Positions 44,191-57,838 are shown, counted from the first letter of the stretch. The stretch: 64,000 bases of DNA from Linum tenue (GCA_946122785.1 CAMGYJ010000009.1:27501633-27565632), one strand, 5' to 3'. Notes: generated from the letters alone by a model not told the origin. Numbers and translations: made by a program.

Positions 44191-45296
44191 TTGTTACGAA
44201 TTGTTATTGGCATCAATTAATGATACTTGAATTCGGGGAGGGGGGGGGGGGGGGGGGAGGAGGTGCATGGATAAAGCTGACCATTTCAAATGACAAACCT
44301 AGTTCAATCTACTGTCAAGGTAATTCGTTCTGATTTTATATTTCTACATTATTTACCCATTGTTCTAGGTAATATGATGGCCAATGTTATGTTTACCAAT
44401 CTTCTGATTTAATTTTGTATCTTTATATTTAAACTTCCGTGTATAGATAGAAGTACGTAATAGCCGGATTTTGTATCTTTATTTGATTAGTTTCTACAAT
44501 TTCATGCCCCATAACTGTGTGCTCTTGGGAGCCTTTTTTTCCCCTCCAAATTTGTGTTTGTTTGAGCATTTGGGTGTTGGGATCAAGTTTGATTGCCATT
44601 GCATTATTATTGGTTCTGTTAAATATATGGTTTTTTGAAAGGAAAATCACTGCTAGAATTTTTATGGTGAACTGCTGGTGGAGAGTCACTAGTCATCTTC
44701 TCCAGACGTAGTAAAAGACTAACTTCATTAGAATGGAGGTTTGTTTCATCTGCAGTTCCTCAGTTTGATTGTGTTACTATGTTGTAGATGGGTTGTCCTA
44801 CTCAAATTCATTGAAATGGAAGCATGTTTCCTCTACTCTTGCTTTGCAATTAACTGTAATGGCTATCAAATTTCACTTCAGGTGAGAACTTCAATTAAAA
44901 AAAAACTCAGAAAATCAAAAATTGGAAAGAACCAAAATCGTCGGTCTCCATCTCCTGCTGCCTCTCGTCGGTCGCCGCTCTCGTGTTCTGGCCAAGCTTC
45001 GGTCGTTTACTATCCAAGCCAAGCTTGAGCTGTTTACTCTTCACCAACAGGTAAAGAAATTCCCCGCACATCAGGAGGCACAAAGTGGAGATTCCAGAGT
45101 TCGTCGTCGATCATGAAGAGGATATGGGGGGTCGTCCGATGATGGACTATGGAATCGTAGAAGAAAGAAAGAAGGAAGAAAGGAAAGAATGCGAGAGGAG
45201 GGGGGGGGGGGGAGGTTGAAGAAGGTGAGCGGCGATGTCACTGATGTCACTTGGGTTAGTGGGGTAGGGTTTTTTAGTTTATATATATATATATAT
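44191..45296. other. Intergenic DNA with poly-G tracts, no gene seen
   Basis: G-runs lie at about 44236-44262 and 45202-45214. A GA-rich stretch precedes the second. The frames at 44517-45116 have no recognisable domain. Confidence 0.4.
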
Positions 45297-45704
45297 GGTG
45301 CCTTCTACAGTACTCCGAGTGAAATCTGGGGTACCGCATACCTTGAGTACGAAAACGCTATCTAGACCTCGAATTAGGAGGATTTTTGGGCATGATACTA
45401 TACCCTAACCCTTAATGAGTGAACCCTAGATCCTAAGTATCTAAATCATAAACTGTAAACCCTAAGGTGGTGTATTGATTTTTTTGACTACATTTGGACG
45501 AATCATAACCGTCGATTATTGTTTCTAAATAAATTGATATTGAGGTATAAGATTTAGAGAATTAAGTCCTAGATTTTGATCTTTAAGGGTTAGAGTATAG
45601 TATCACGTCCGAAATTAAAGATCAGTCAATTCAAGTTCTGGATAGCGTTTTCTTACTCAAGGTATGCGGTACCTCGGATTTCACCCGGGGTACCGTAGAA
45701 CTCC

Positions 45705-45706
<2 letters not shown>
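45297..45706. mobile_element. Inverted-repeat MITE embedded in (TA)n, copy 1
   Basis: About 410 bp between TA-dinucleotide runs (45278-45296 and 45706-45764). The ends GGTGCCTTCTACAGTACTCCG and, on the other strand, GGGGAGTTCTACGGTACCCCG start arms of about 75 bp that include ACCGCATACCTTGAGTA. Interior contains GATACTATACCCTAACCC near one end and the inverse near the other. Confidence 0.75.

Positions 45707-45764
<58 letters not shown>
45706..45764. repeat. (TA)n microsatellite between two MITEs
   Basis: About 58 bp of alternating AT joining the two inverted-repeat elements. Confidence 0.9.
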
Positions 45765-45768
<4 letters not shown>

Positions 45769-46163
45769 AAGGCTAGCGTATGCCCGGGCGTACCTTAGCC
45801 TACCGTACGCCCGTTGAGTTTTGCTATTTAGACAATGAATTAACCAAAGTTTGGGACATGATACTATATCCTAACCCATAATGGGTGAACCTCAGTCCCC
45901 AATTCACTAACCCAAAGCATAATATTCATTTAGTTTTGAAATGAAAATCAACGGTTCAGATTCGTCGAAATTGTTGTTGATTTACATTTTAAGATTAAAC
46001 GATTCTCATGATTTGGGTTAGAAAATTAGGGACTAGGGTTTACCCATTAGAGGTTAGGGTATAGTATCATGCCAAAAACTCCGGTTAATTCATGATCTAA
46101 ATAGTAAAACTCAACGGGCGTACGGTAGCCTAACGTACGCCCGGGCGTACGCTAGCCTAAACC
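45765..46163. mobile_element. Inverted-repeat MITE embedded in (TA)n, copy 2
   Basis: About 399 bp between TA runs. The arms share GGCTAGCGTA(T/C)GCCCGGGCG and CCGTACGCCCGTTGAGTTTT. Interior GATACTATATCCTAACCC matches copy 1, so the two are related although their outer arms differ. Confidence 0.75.
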
Positions 46164-46890
46164 ATATATATGATATTACTATGTGGTACCTAATAAATTT
46201 TGTTTCAATCACTAAATTGTTAAATTGTTACATTATGTGTCTTCTACTTATGATGATATTATTGTTTATTACGTACCGGTTCTCTAATGGTTTTTCAACA
46301 GCCCAATACCGGTTAAACCACTAAAGTGCGACCCGTTCACGTTATCGGGTCATGTTCCCGTTCGGTTCTGACAATATTGGATATTTTCATTTGGCTTTTA
46401 AAGGATGTTAGGATCTAGAGTAGATCATTAGGTTCGTTGGTGTACTTAGAATATTATGAGTAGTAAACTATGTTTCTTTGGATTATGTTTAAATGTCTAT
46501 AATAATTAGTATTTACCATGTGAAACAATATTATCTTGGATCATGAATCATGAAATATTGATGGGTATAGTGTACGGTACAGGTGGTAAACGGTTATCCG
46601 GTTAATAGTTTAACCGATAACCGTACCGATAACCTGCGGTTAATGGTTAAACCGTTAACCGACGGTATGAGTATAAGGTAGAGGAAATCTGCCTTTTGGT
46701 ACACCGACTTTTACCCGATTTATAATCGGCAGGATTCAGTTGACAATTAAGTTATAGAAACAAGAGGTGAGAGAGAAAGAGAGAGAGAGAGTTCTAGAGA
46801 GCGTTGGGGGGGGGGGGGGATCGTCCGGGGAAACTTTGTCAGTGATTTTGGAAATCCTTCTTCTTCTTTGCCTTTTGTGTGCAGGTACCC
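46164..46890. other. Intergenic DNA and LINE-C leader
   Basis: Contains fragments with ACCGGTTAAACC and GGTGGTAAACGGTTA words near 46300 and 46580, like hAT-related repeats. A GA run and a poly-G run (about 46807-46820) precede the LINE-C ORF1 start. Confidence 0.4.
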
Positions 46891-46891
46891 G

Positions 46892-49152
46892 ATGTCCGGA
46901 GGCGAGGATCGTGTCGCAACCCTGGATAGGAATCTCAATAGTCTCGATTTTGGTTCCAAGCATGTGTCTATTGGACATCTTAACGGCCGGAGTGGACAAG
47001 TTTTTAGGCTCTTAGTGACTGAGATCTCAGACAGAGAGCATCACATCATGTTTGATCTCATTCAGGCTGAGTGGATAATTAGTGCCTTACAAACAGCCGA
47101 ATTGAACGGTTGGGTCTTCCCTCAACGCAACGTCAAGAGAAGTGGAAGCAGGGTGATCCATATTGGGAAATCAAAAAACAGGAGAGGCTACTTCTTGCAA
47201 ATCTCTGAATCTGTCAGTGCCGACCTTATGTTCTTTGTCAGTGCCGACCTTATGCTGATGTTGTTCATGTCAAAGATTTCCATTCTGAAGGAGAGGCTTG
47301 GATTAATACAAATGGAGATATTAAGTTTGTTGAAGTTGGAAACTCTGGAGTAAAGGAAAGGCTTGAGTTGTTAAGTCGTGGTATCCTTTCGGGGCAGGAA
47401 TGGTCAATTCTTTTCGGATATCAGATTACCTGCATTCAAATCCTGTGAGACAATTCGATGGGCAATTTCTGAGAACCATGTGATCAAAGATGCTGGTGAT
47501 GGACGGTTGTTTCTCATTTGCCCAAGCTCCAAGGATGCGAAGCGTATTTTCTCTCTAGGTGGTGACCCCTTTCAGAACCTCGCCATCTCCTTGGAATTCT
47601 GGACTGAATCTTTTTCCCCGATGCCCGTCAGGGAACCCTTTGCTCGCCCAACTCGACACTGGATCTATGTGTTTGGAATCCCGTTTCATATCAAGAGTCT
47701 ACAGCTTTGTAGGAGGTTCAGTGATTACAGTGGAAAATTGTTGGATCTTAATTGGGATTCTTGGTCTTCTCCGTTTATTAAGATCAAAATCGAAACTTCG
47801 GGTAAGCCTAGGGATCGCAATTTTGCCCATATCCATGGGTATTTTACTATCCAACCCAATTGGGTTGGGTATGAAATCCAAATATATGGATATGGGTAAA
47901 GTTTGATGGGTTTGTACCCATACCCATTTACTTTGGGTTGGGTTGGGTTTATAACAAATGGATTTGGGTTTGTACCCATACCCAAATACAAATTACAGTT
48001 TGGTACCTAAACTTAATAGATATGCATATTTGGTACCTAAATTTTTTTTTTTTTGCATATAAGTCGTCAAAATATCGATGGAAAATTACGTTTTGGTACC
48101 TAAATTTTTTTGGTCTTACATTTTGGTACCTAAACTTTTCAAGTTTTACAAATAGGTCCAATTTTTGCATGGCGACGAGCAGCGGTGATGTTTGCAACTC
48201 CCTCACCAGAAATTCCAAGAGTCGTGGAACCTTTTTCCCCACCCCCAAGATAGCTTCGGGAGGCTCAAAACCATGCACACTGTCGGGCGTGGCGAATACC
48301 GATGCTCAGGTTAAAGATGGTTGGGTGGTGGCGTCATCAAAACCTACCAATCAAAGACCAAACCCAAAACCTCCATCCAAGACCAAGTCCATGTGGATCG
48401 GGAAGGCTGGCCCAACCCCTAACCCCTTTGTTTGTTCCAGACCTACCCTTGAAGGCCCATCATCCCTAAATACCCTGACCAAGCCCATTCAAGATTATAC
48501 TCCTGCCTTGGTGCCGAACCAAACCTCACAAACCTTGGTATGATTTACTACGGCCATCCCACCCACCACCTCTTCGTCATCCTCTTCCCTGCTTCTGGAA
48601 TCTCGCCCTTATGCTTACACCGCCCCCCCCCCCTGACATTCTCCGACCCCAACGACCATTTTAATCTCACCGACCCACATCTCCCTCTCCTTCATCTTCC
48701 AATCCTCCTCCTTATCCATCAACATCGCCACAACCTCCCCACTCCCCACACCTGCAAGTCCCACAACCCAGTCATCAAACCTCTTAGAAGCTCCCCTTTC
48801 TCCCTTCCTTGATGATTTCCCTTCCTTCATTGAACCGGATAACCTGTCCCCCTGTCCAACCACCCAGCCCGATGATGCTGATTTTGACCCCCTTTCCCCG
48901 CCCTTCAACCTCGACAGTTTGTTATGCCGCAGCCAGCACATGACAAACATATTTCAGTTGAAAATCGATGATGTCAGGGTTGATGATGTGGCTACACAGG
49001 TGCAAAATTCAGCTTCCTCGATTCATGTTAGGAAGAAGCGCGTCCCAAGGTCGAAGGTGGAGATGGAAATCCTTCGGTTGGGTCCGAATGTCCCCGTCAA
49101 TGACCCTAGAAGCAGTAGGAAAAAGGTTTTGGTTTCCCCCTCTCTTTCCTAA
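46892..49152 (+). pseudogene. LINE-C ORF1 (DUF4283-like), frameshifted and split
   Basis: Starts at ATG 46892. The first part (to about 47256) has a 27-bp duplication encoding two SADLM units. A frameshift near 47250 and another near 47370 lead into 47378-47830, where DUF4283-like features are seen: GRLFLICPSSKDAKRIFSLGG, then HWIYVFGIPFHIKSLQLC. A repeat insertion at about 47832-48165 splits the frame. The rest (48170-49152) is Ser/Pro-rich with a basic end, RKKRVPRSKVEMEILRLG. The final TAA at 49150-49152 overlaps the ORF2 ATG. It is a dead copy of a LINE family different from LINE-A and LINE-B. Confidence 0.7.
47832..48165. repeat. Insertion of (T/A)GGGTATGGGTA- and TTTGGTACCTAAA-type repeats in LINE-C ORF1
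   Basis: Dominated by CCCATACCCA / TGGGTATGGG words, then four TTGGTACCTAAA motifs. It does not encode ORF1-like sequence and interrupts the frame. Borders are approximate and no target duplication was fixed. Confidence 0.5.
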
Positions 49153-50329
49153 TGGTTAAGTCTCTTATTGCTTGGAATGTTCGGGGTTTGGGCTGTGATC
49201 GGAAGAGATCTCGTATCAAGAGGATTCTGAGAAGAAAAAGGCCGTCCATTGTGGGTTTGATTGAAACAAAGTGGGACACGTGCAATCAGTCTCTGGTTAA
49301 TTCGATCAGCGGGTGCAGAAATATTGAATGGGTGGCCAAAGATGCTATTGATAGTAGAGGCTTGATTGTTTTATACTGTGATAGTGGGCTTTTCAAGAAG
49401 TTAGACGATATGATTGAAGATTTCTTGCTCCTGGTTCAATTGGAGGAGATTCAGAATAACCAAAGCTTTTGCATCATAATTGTGTATGGTCCTCGAGAAG
49501 CTAGAGACAAAGAAAGATTCATTTCTAGCTTGAGAAATCAGTTTCAAAACAGTCCAGGCCCTTTATGTATCATGGGAGATTTCTACCTTGTGCGCTCTCA
49601 GGAGGATTACAAGGGCGGACCAAGAAATCATGATTTAATGATCGAGTTCAATTCTTTCATCACGGAGGCTGCTCTTATTGATCTTCTCTTGGCGGGAGCC
49701 TCTTTTACTTGGAGCAGTGGGAGGGCTTCGCCATCTATGTCTAGAATCGACAGGTGCCTCATATGTACTCAGTTCGACACGATCTTCCAGAACTGCAGAC
49801 TTGTTGCTCTTGAAAGAGTAGAATCAGATCATAATCCCCTACAGTTGGTTTGGGAGGGAGGAAATCAGACTTCATCAACCTTGGAAGTTCGAGAATATGT
49901 GGCTCCTCGATAACTCCTTTGATGCCCACATGGCAGAGTGGTGGAACAACCAACCTGCGGGGCATGGTAATCTTTTCCTTTTCTGCCGGAAACTCAAGGT
50001 TCTGAAGAATCTCCTCAAAGATTGGAACAAAGAAGTTTTTGGGAGGGTGGACAAGAAAATCACAGAAATTCTTGAAGAAATTAAAGCTATTGACAGAAAG
50101 GAGGAAGAGAATTCCATCTCTGCGGAAGACAGAATCATGAGAAGCAACTTAGTGAGCAACCTTGACCAAGTGCTATTCATGGAAGAAATCTCATGGAGAC
50201 AAAAATCCAGGGAGACATGGCTTAAAGGCGGAGACAAAAACACGGGTTATTTTCATAAGGTGGCCAATCAAAATAGAAGAAAGAACCCGATTAGCTATAT
50301 CAAGATCAATGGCGAGGTCGTGGAAGGTA
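49152..50329 (+). pseudogene. LINE-C ORF2: endonuclease and RT N-terminus
   Basis: Starts at ATG 49152 within a TAATG overlap with ORF1. Endonuclease motifs: SLIAWNVRGLG, GLIETKW, IIIVYGP, SRIDRCL and ESDHNPL. The GDFN box reads GDFYLVRSQED, with Tyr in place of the metal-site Asn. A frameshift near 49890 moves the frame to 49897-50329, which holds EISWRQKSRETWLKGGDKNTGYFH, the segment before the RT palm. The plus-strand LINE ends abruptly at about 50329 against inverted LINE sequence. Confidence 0.8.
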
Positions 50330-51862
50330 GGATAAATGGTATAAATTATTCATATGATCACTCCTCTCACGCTCAGCCCCACCCCTCAGAGTTATATTTA
50401 AAGAAAGATCCCATCTCAAACACTCATTATCAAAGGATATGTGATCAGACACCCAAGCGTCACGGTTGGAAGAAGCAGCATCGACCTCGATTAACTTTTC
50501 TGCAGCAAGGATGTGGTACATAGACTTCACAGTAAAGCTATCTTTTAGACATGGATTCCAATTAACTTTCACCGGACCTGCAGTAATCAAGTTAGAGGGT
50601 AAATGGGATAAAATATTCATAAGATCACTCCTCTCACGCTCAGCCCCACCCTCAGAGTTATATTTAAAGAAAGATCCCATCTCACACACTCATTATCAAA
50701 GGATACGTGATCAGACACCCAAGCGTCATGGTCGGAAGAAGCAGCAGCAACCCTGGGGAAGTACTCTCTTAGAATCTTTCCTGGAATCCAGCAGTCGTTC
50801 CAAAAGGACACCCAAGTTCCACCACCCGGGTTAATAGAAGCAAATTTCCAGAACAGACCTTCCTCCTTCATGATGCTTCTCCAAAGCGAACAACCAACAG
50901 GTCCATTGGACGAACCAGCTCTCCACGCAGACAAGAAATGGGGAAGCTTGCAATCAATAAGTTTTACGCCACCAAGAGGTAGGTTCCATAGCGTATTTCC
51001 AGAACCACTTTGCGAGCAACGCCGAGTTCATGCAACCAAGGTCAAGCACACCTAACCCCCTCTTTCCTTAACAGTTTTGCAAAGCTCCCACCGCACAAGA
51101 TGGAGCTTGTTCCTGTCTTGCGCTCCTGACCAAATGAATCTGCATTCAATTCTTTCCATTTTCTTAATTGTAGTTTTTGGGGCTTTTAACAAGGAGAAAA
51201 GATAGATTGGTTGGCTTGTAAGGCTGCTTTTGCATAAGACAATCCTGCCTCCCAACGATAAGAATTTCCCTCTCCACCCATCAAGCCTTGATTGAAATTT
51301 GGCAAGAACCTTATTCCAGATCGAGGTAGAGTTCTGACTTACACCAAGAGGGGCGCCTAGATAAATAGTCAGCAGATACCTCCACCCACACCCAAAGATT
51401 CTTGCAAAGAAATCACGATTACCAACATTATCAACAGGAAACATCTCACTCTTCTCCACGTTGATTCGCAATCCAGTCACAACTTGGAAGCAAACAAGCG
51501 TTGATTAGCAGGTTGAGCACGTGATCCTTATTATCATCACAAACAAATTATGGTGTCATCAGCATACATGAGATGAGTAACCTCACCAGAATCATCTGCC
51601 TCGTTTATGAAAAAAACAGAAATCAGTCCTTCCGATCTCGGAGTTTCCAGCATTACGGAGAGGATGTCTATAACAAGTAAAAAGAGGAATGGAGACATGT
51701 GATCTCCTTAACGGAGACCTTTCTTGATATCAAAGAATCTTGATACTTCCCCATGCACAAGGAAAGATAGGCAAAGAGAAGTAACTAACCCTTTGATCCA
51801 AAGTTGCATTTTCTGAGGAAGATGCAGCATGTCAAGGATCTTAAAGAATGATAGACCATCGA
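50330..51862 (-). pseudogene. Inverted LINE RT and zf-RVT portion
   Basis: Minus-strand LINE ORF2 sequence reading from RT to zf-RVT: AIDGLSFFKILDML, a broken GLR-stop-GDHMSPFLF, the catalytic YADDT near 51560, then GLRINVEKSEMFPVDNV, YLGAPLG, GWRGKFLSLGGRI and the FWNDCWIPG region. About 150 bp are duplicated at 50330-50480 and 50597-50747 (267-bp offset). It converges head-on with LINE-C ORF2. It may be the displaced 3' half of LINE-C or a separate insertion. Confidence 0.75.
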
Positions 51863-51863
51863 T

Positions 51864-52021
51864 TGCACATGTTTTTACCCCTATTCTTGAGCCGTTTGAG
51901 ATGTTGATTCTCGTGTTTTAAGCCGATTTCACGCTAGAGTTGTGCGTTTATGTCATATTTCAGGGCTTGGCGTTGGAATCGAGGCGAAGAAACGAGTTTC
52001 GGGTCGAAAGGAGCACGTTTG
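51864..52021 (+). repeat. Fragment of an Athila-like LTR 5' end
   Basis: TGCACATGTTTTTACCCCTATTC with the following TTTCACGCTAGAGTTGTG and GTCATATTTCAGGGCTTGGC resembles the start of the LTR at 3156 (TGCACATGTTTTCCCC, ACGCTAGGTTGTG, ACATTTCAGGTCCTAGC). A diverged fragment between two LINE relics. Its right border is uncertain. Confidence 0.55.
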
Positions 52022-52375
52022 GGTCGAAGTGTTAGCGCATTCCGGTAAAGAAGCCCGGAGGAACAAATATGTATCATCATCAAAAAGGAGATGAGAAGTA
52101 ATGGGTGCTCGCCTGTGAACTCGCAGACCATGAAGGGATGAGATTGCAATTTCGGACATCATCTTTGCAGAGAAGGCCTATGTGTAAAGCGCAAACAGAA
52201 GCGGGGAGAGAGGATCACCTTGGCGAATTCCGCGTTGCGGTTGGAAGTACCCGTACTCTATCCCATTCATTAGAACCGAAAACCGAACAGTGGAAATGCA
52301 GGACCGGATCCAGCGTACCCACCAACGCGCAATGTACTCTATCAAGCGAGAATATAGAAGTTTTCAGGGAGTGAT
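52022..52375 (-). pseudogene. LINE-D reverse transcriptase fragment
   Basis: Minus-strand RT pieces: a [16 protein letters not shown] motif near 52225-52190, then HGLRVHRRAP and HLLFDDDTYLFLRAS, where the usual FADD reads FDDD. Frames shift between them. The wording differs from LINE-A/B and from LINE-C, so it is a third LINE lineage. Confidence 0.65.
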
Positions 52376-52977
52376 GGTTGTGGTGGTGGATTTAGAATTA
52401 GGGTTTGTTTTCTGGAAAATGGGAGAGAGGGGAAGAACAGAGTGGGAACAGCTTGTGGTATGAAGACTCAGAGAGATAAGGATTAGAATATAGGAAGGAA
52501 AGATGGAACCATAAAGAAAAGAGGGGGAAATTTCGGAGCCAGAAAAGAGTTAGTTCTTCTCAAAAGGGTTAATTGCATGGTTGGTCACTGAGATTACAAA
52601 AAGCGTTCATGTTTGGTCACTATAAATATTTAAATCCATTTGTGGGCACTAACTTTACAAAAACCATTCATTTATGGTCACTCTCCGTTAGCTGCCATCC
52701 AACGCCGTTAACGGCGTCCGTTAAGTGATGACGTGGCTGACGGATTCGCCTAATCAGCACTTTTTAACCCCAAAATTGACTGACCCGACCCGCCACGTCA
52801 TTTAAACCCGCCATATCAGCTAAATCTAACCAAACCTCGACCCAAACCAGACCAGACCCGAATCACTAAATCAGTACATGAAATTGAATCGTACAGAATC
52901 CAAAACCCAAAATACAAAACACAGCGATGCTCTCTCATTCTCCTTCTCCAGATGCCGCCTCTCACCGGGGGAAGTTA

Positions 52978-53403
52978 ATATGCTAACTTGAAATTTCGTT
53001 AGCAGATACTAACTGATATCCAAAATACATGAACTAGTATCCAAGTACTAAAGTATCTAGAGAGCACAGACTAGTATTCAAAGTTTGCTAACTGATATCC
53101 ACCAGGAATCAACTATTATCCCAAATTCACAAACTAATATCTAGACAACACATAATAGTATCCATATAACACATAATTAGTATCCCGATAACACTTAAGA
53201 GTATCCAGATAACACATAAGAGTATCCATATTGAATACTAGTTGGTTGATTGTGGATATTAGTTGGTATCTGCTATCTGGATACTAGTTTGTGATGTTTT
53301 GAATACTAGTATGTGTTATCTAGATACTCAGCAGACTTAGATATTAGTTCATATATTTTGGATATTAGTTAGTATATACTAACGAATTTTCAAGTTAGCA
53401 GAA
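52978..53403. mobile_element. MITE nested in the Pack-MULE
   Basis: About 425 bp. The left end has GCTAACTTGAAATTTCGTTAG and TGATATCCAAAATACATGAAC; the right end has their inverses with few changes. Interior is made of repeated ACACATAA(T/G)AGTATCC words. Flanking duplication not resolved. Confidence 0.65.
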
Positions 53404-55401
<1,998 letters not shown>

Positions 55402-55599
55402 CTAGGCGAGTCTGTTAGCCACGTCAGCAAATAATTGATTGTGTTAATGGAGACTGACGGAAGGTAACGGAGAGTGACCAAATATGAAATGTTTTACTAA
55501 AGCTAGTGACCACTAATGGAATTAAATATTTTTAGTGACCAAACATAAACTTTTTTAGTAATTTCAGTGACTAACCTTGCAATTTATCCCTTCTCAAAA

Positions 55600-55955
55600 T
55601 AATTGGGAATGGCGGATTGATTTTTGCTGTTGGCAGGATTTTTTAGACAAAGCAAATTTTTGGAGCAAAGCAATTTTTGGAGCCAAATCAAATTTTGAAG
55701 TGAAAGGAAATTCTCCCTCCTAAAATTTTGGAAGAATATTTTGTAAAAGGTAAATTGATAGATTATTTACGAGAATTAACCGTGACAAACAATTAATCAC
55801 GGGAAATGAAAATTAAAAATAGTTAAATTAATTATCATGATTAGAACTATATAATCAAATACGGTACCTTTTACTGTGATTATTAGCATACTATTTAGTA
55901 CGGGAAAGTTACCGTGAATAAGATCCCGTGACTAGAAACCAGTTTTCTTGTAGTG
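55600..55955 (-). mobile_element. CACTA-type element end
   Basis: On the minus strand CACTACAAGAAAACTGG starts at 55955, followed by subterminal CACGG(G/T) and TTACCGTGA/TCACGGTAA-type motifs. It abuts the hAT transposase relic. I did not find the other end, so this is a terminal fragment or its partner is destroyed. Confidence 0.6.
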
Positions 55956-56044
55956 CTTGGGGCACCGAATTTGTCATAATAATAATAATCATAAAGCTCG
56001 TACAAAGTAGGACTAATCTTCTTCTTCAAAGTAGATAAACTATA

Positions 56045-57095
56045 GGGTGTGCCTACGGTGACATGCATGTCACGGTGACTTGCACTTTCCGGTCGACCTC
56101 AGCTAGGATTAGGTCGACCTCACATAGAATTCGGTCGACCTCATATAGGATCCGGTCGACCTCATTTAGGATTCGGTCGACGTCATATAGGATCCGGTCG
56201 ACCTAATATGTTGTTTCAGTGTAAAAACAGTTCATGGTGCCTACTTTGGATATTCATATCATACAATTGGCTAGATGAAAATTGAAGACTAATGACTTGT
56301 TTTGAAGCTGGAGTGTCCCTCTACATATTGAAGTGATTGAGAGCTCGATAGGAAGTCCAGAAGACCATTTTTGAACCTCATCAAAAGGCTATGCCAAAAC
56401 TGGGAAACTGCCTAGAAATGGCTAAGTCTGGAAACGTGTTTGTGAAGCCTATTTTTGAGCTCAATTACCACGTTAAATTAGGTATGTTTTTATACAAATT
56501 CAAGGAATTGGATGAAAGATTGGATATATTTAAGGCTTCAAACAAAAGGGTCGAAGTTGCTACGAAGGCTGTTTTTCTGGCAGACTTCGAGCACAAGCAA
56601 GCTGCCAGAAAAACAGCCTTCGTAGCAACTTCGAGCCTTTTGTTTGAAGCCTTAAAGATATTCAATCTTTCATTCAATGCCTTGACTTTGTATAAAAAAA
56701 ATACGTAATTTAACGTGGTAAAGGCCCCTGGACTTGATTCGCATCCATGCTTGTCAAATTGAGCTCCAAAGTAGGCATGACAAACACGTTGCCAGACTTG
56801 GCCATTTTCAGGCAGTTTCCCAGTTTTGGCATAGCCTTTTGGTCAGGTTCAAAAATGGTCTTCTGGACTTTCTATTGAGCTCCCAAGTACTTTAATGTGT
56901 AGAGGGACACTTCAGCTTCAAAACAACCCTTTACTCTCCAATTTCCATCCAGCCAATTGTAAGATATGAATCTTCAAAGTAGGCACCACGAAACTGTTTG
57001 TACACTGCAACAACTGATTAGGTCGACCTGATCCTATATGGGGTCGACCGAAAAGTGCATGTAACCGTGACATGCATGTCACCATAGCAAAGTCC
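56045..57095. mobile_element. Foldback element with ~500-bp arms, TSD TAAACTATA
   Basis: 1051 bp. TAAACTATA is at 56036-56044 and 57096-57104, and the hAT transposase reading is continuous once the element is removed. Ends share GGTGACATGCATGTCACGGT. The arms pair over almost the whole element around a centre near 56590-56600 (TCTGGCAG...CTGCCAGA). A 9-bp duplication suggests Mutator-like mobilisation. Confidence 0.85.
56089..56208. repeat. GGTCGACC short tandem array in the foldback left arm
   Basis: Six (one imperfect) CGGTCGACCTCA(T)ATAGGATC-like units of about 25 bp. The right arm has only two at 57022-57055, so the array expanded or contracted on one side after arm formation. Confidence 0.8.
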
Positions 57096-57405
57096 TAAAC
57101 TATATCCCATGTGTCCACCAAATGCATCAAGTAAATCAAGTGTGGTACTTAATTTAAACCTAGGATCAACAATCAAAGCAAGAATAAATAGCATAGGAAT
57201 TTCCTTCCAATAGTTTGAAAATTTAGCCTCCATATCTCTACAAATACTCTTAAATGCATCAACATTTCTGTATTTAACAAAAGTGTCACTAATCGAAACA
57301 ATTTGAGGCAAAAATAAATTAGTGGTAGAATAGTACACACCACTTAATACAGTGGATACATTTTGAAAAACTTGTAAAAATTCTTTAAAACATTTAACAT
57401 CAATT

Positions 57406-57838
57406 GATTAAAGGAGTGCATGATATCTCCCTTCCTTAACTAACATCAATTGATTAAAAAATTAAAAGAAAGAAATATTGTTAATATATTTGGTTACAGA
57501 AAAGGAGCGCGGGAGGGAATTTTGGGCCAAATTTGGGGGTTCAAATTCAAACGTTTCTTTTGCGGGTTTGGGGAGGGAACTTTGGACCAAATTTTGGGGG
57601 TTAAAAATGATTGTTTCCTCAAATATTTGGGATTTATAAAATCAAATTAAGATGTACATTTGAATATGATATATTTAAGATGTACATTCACAAGTTAAAT
57701 TAATTGTTAAAATCAAATTAATTAATAAACTATAAAAAAAACAAAATATCTATCACAAAGCATAACCATAAAGAAACCCTAAACCCTAACCCTATAACAC
57801 CATTTTAAATCTGAAACCTAAAACTAACCTTAACCATC
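57406..57838. other. Intergenic DNA, no gene seen
   Basis: AT-rich. A ~50-bp GGGAGGGAA(T/C)TTTGG(G/A)CCAAATTT motif is duplicated near 57512 and 57572. No gene recognised. Confidence 0.4.

Larger units (their letters stand above)
55956..57405 (-). pseudogene. hAT transposase fragment (RICESLEEPER-like), split by a foldback element
   Basis: Minus-strand coding similarity from about 57405: CFKEFLQVFQNVSTVLSGV, YYSTTNLFLPQI, FSNYWKEIPMLFILALIVDP, RFKLSTTLDLLDAFGGHMG near 57105. It resumes beyond the foldback element at 56044 with YSLSTLKKKISPTLYELYDY and ends against the CACTA end at 55956. This is the C-terminal catalytic part of plant hAT transposases (RNase H-like fold, DUF4413 region). Only a fragment of the usual 600-700 residues remains. 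Confidence 0.75.

Noticed and set aside
44741..45028. 95-codon hydrophobic frame
   Set aside because: Composition only; no signal peptide plus mature domain pattern, no family recognised.
49152..51862. Twin-priming inversion as the origin of the LINE-C arrangement
   Set aside because: Twin priming puts the inverted 5' segment upstream of a normally oriented 3' segment; here the two 3' directions converge.
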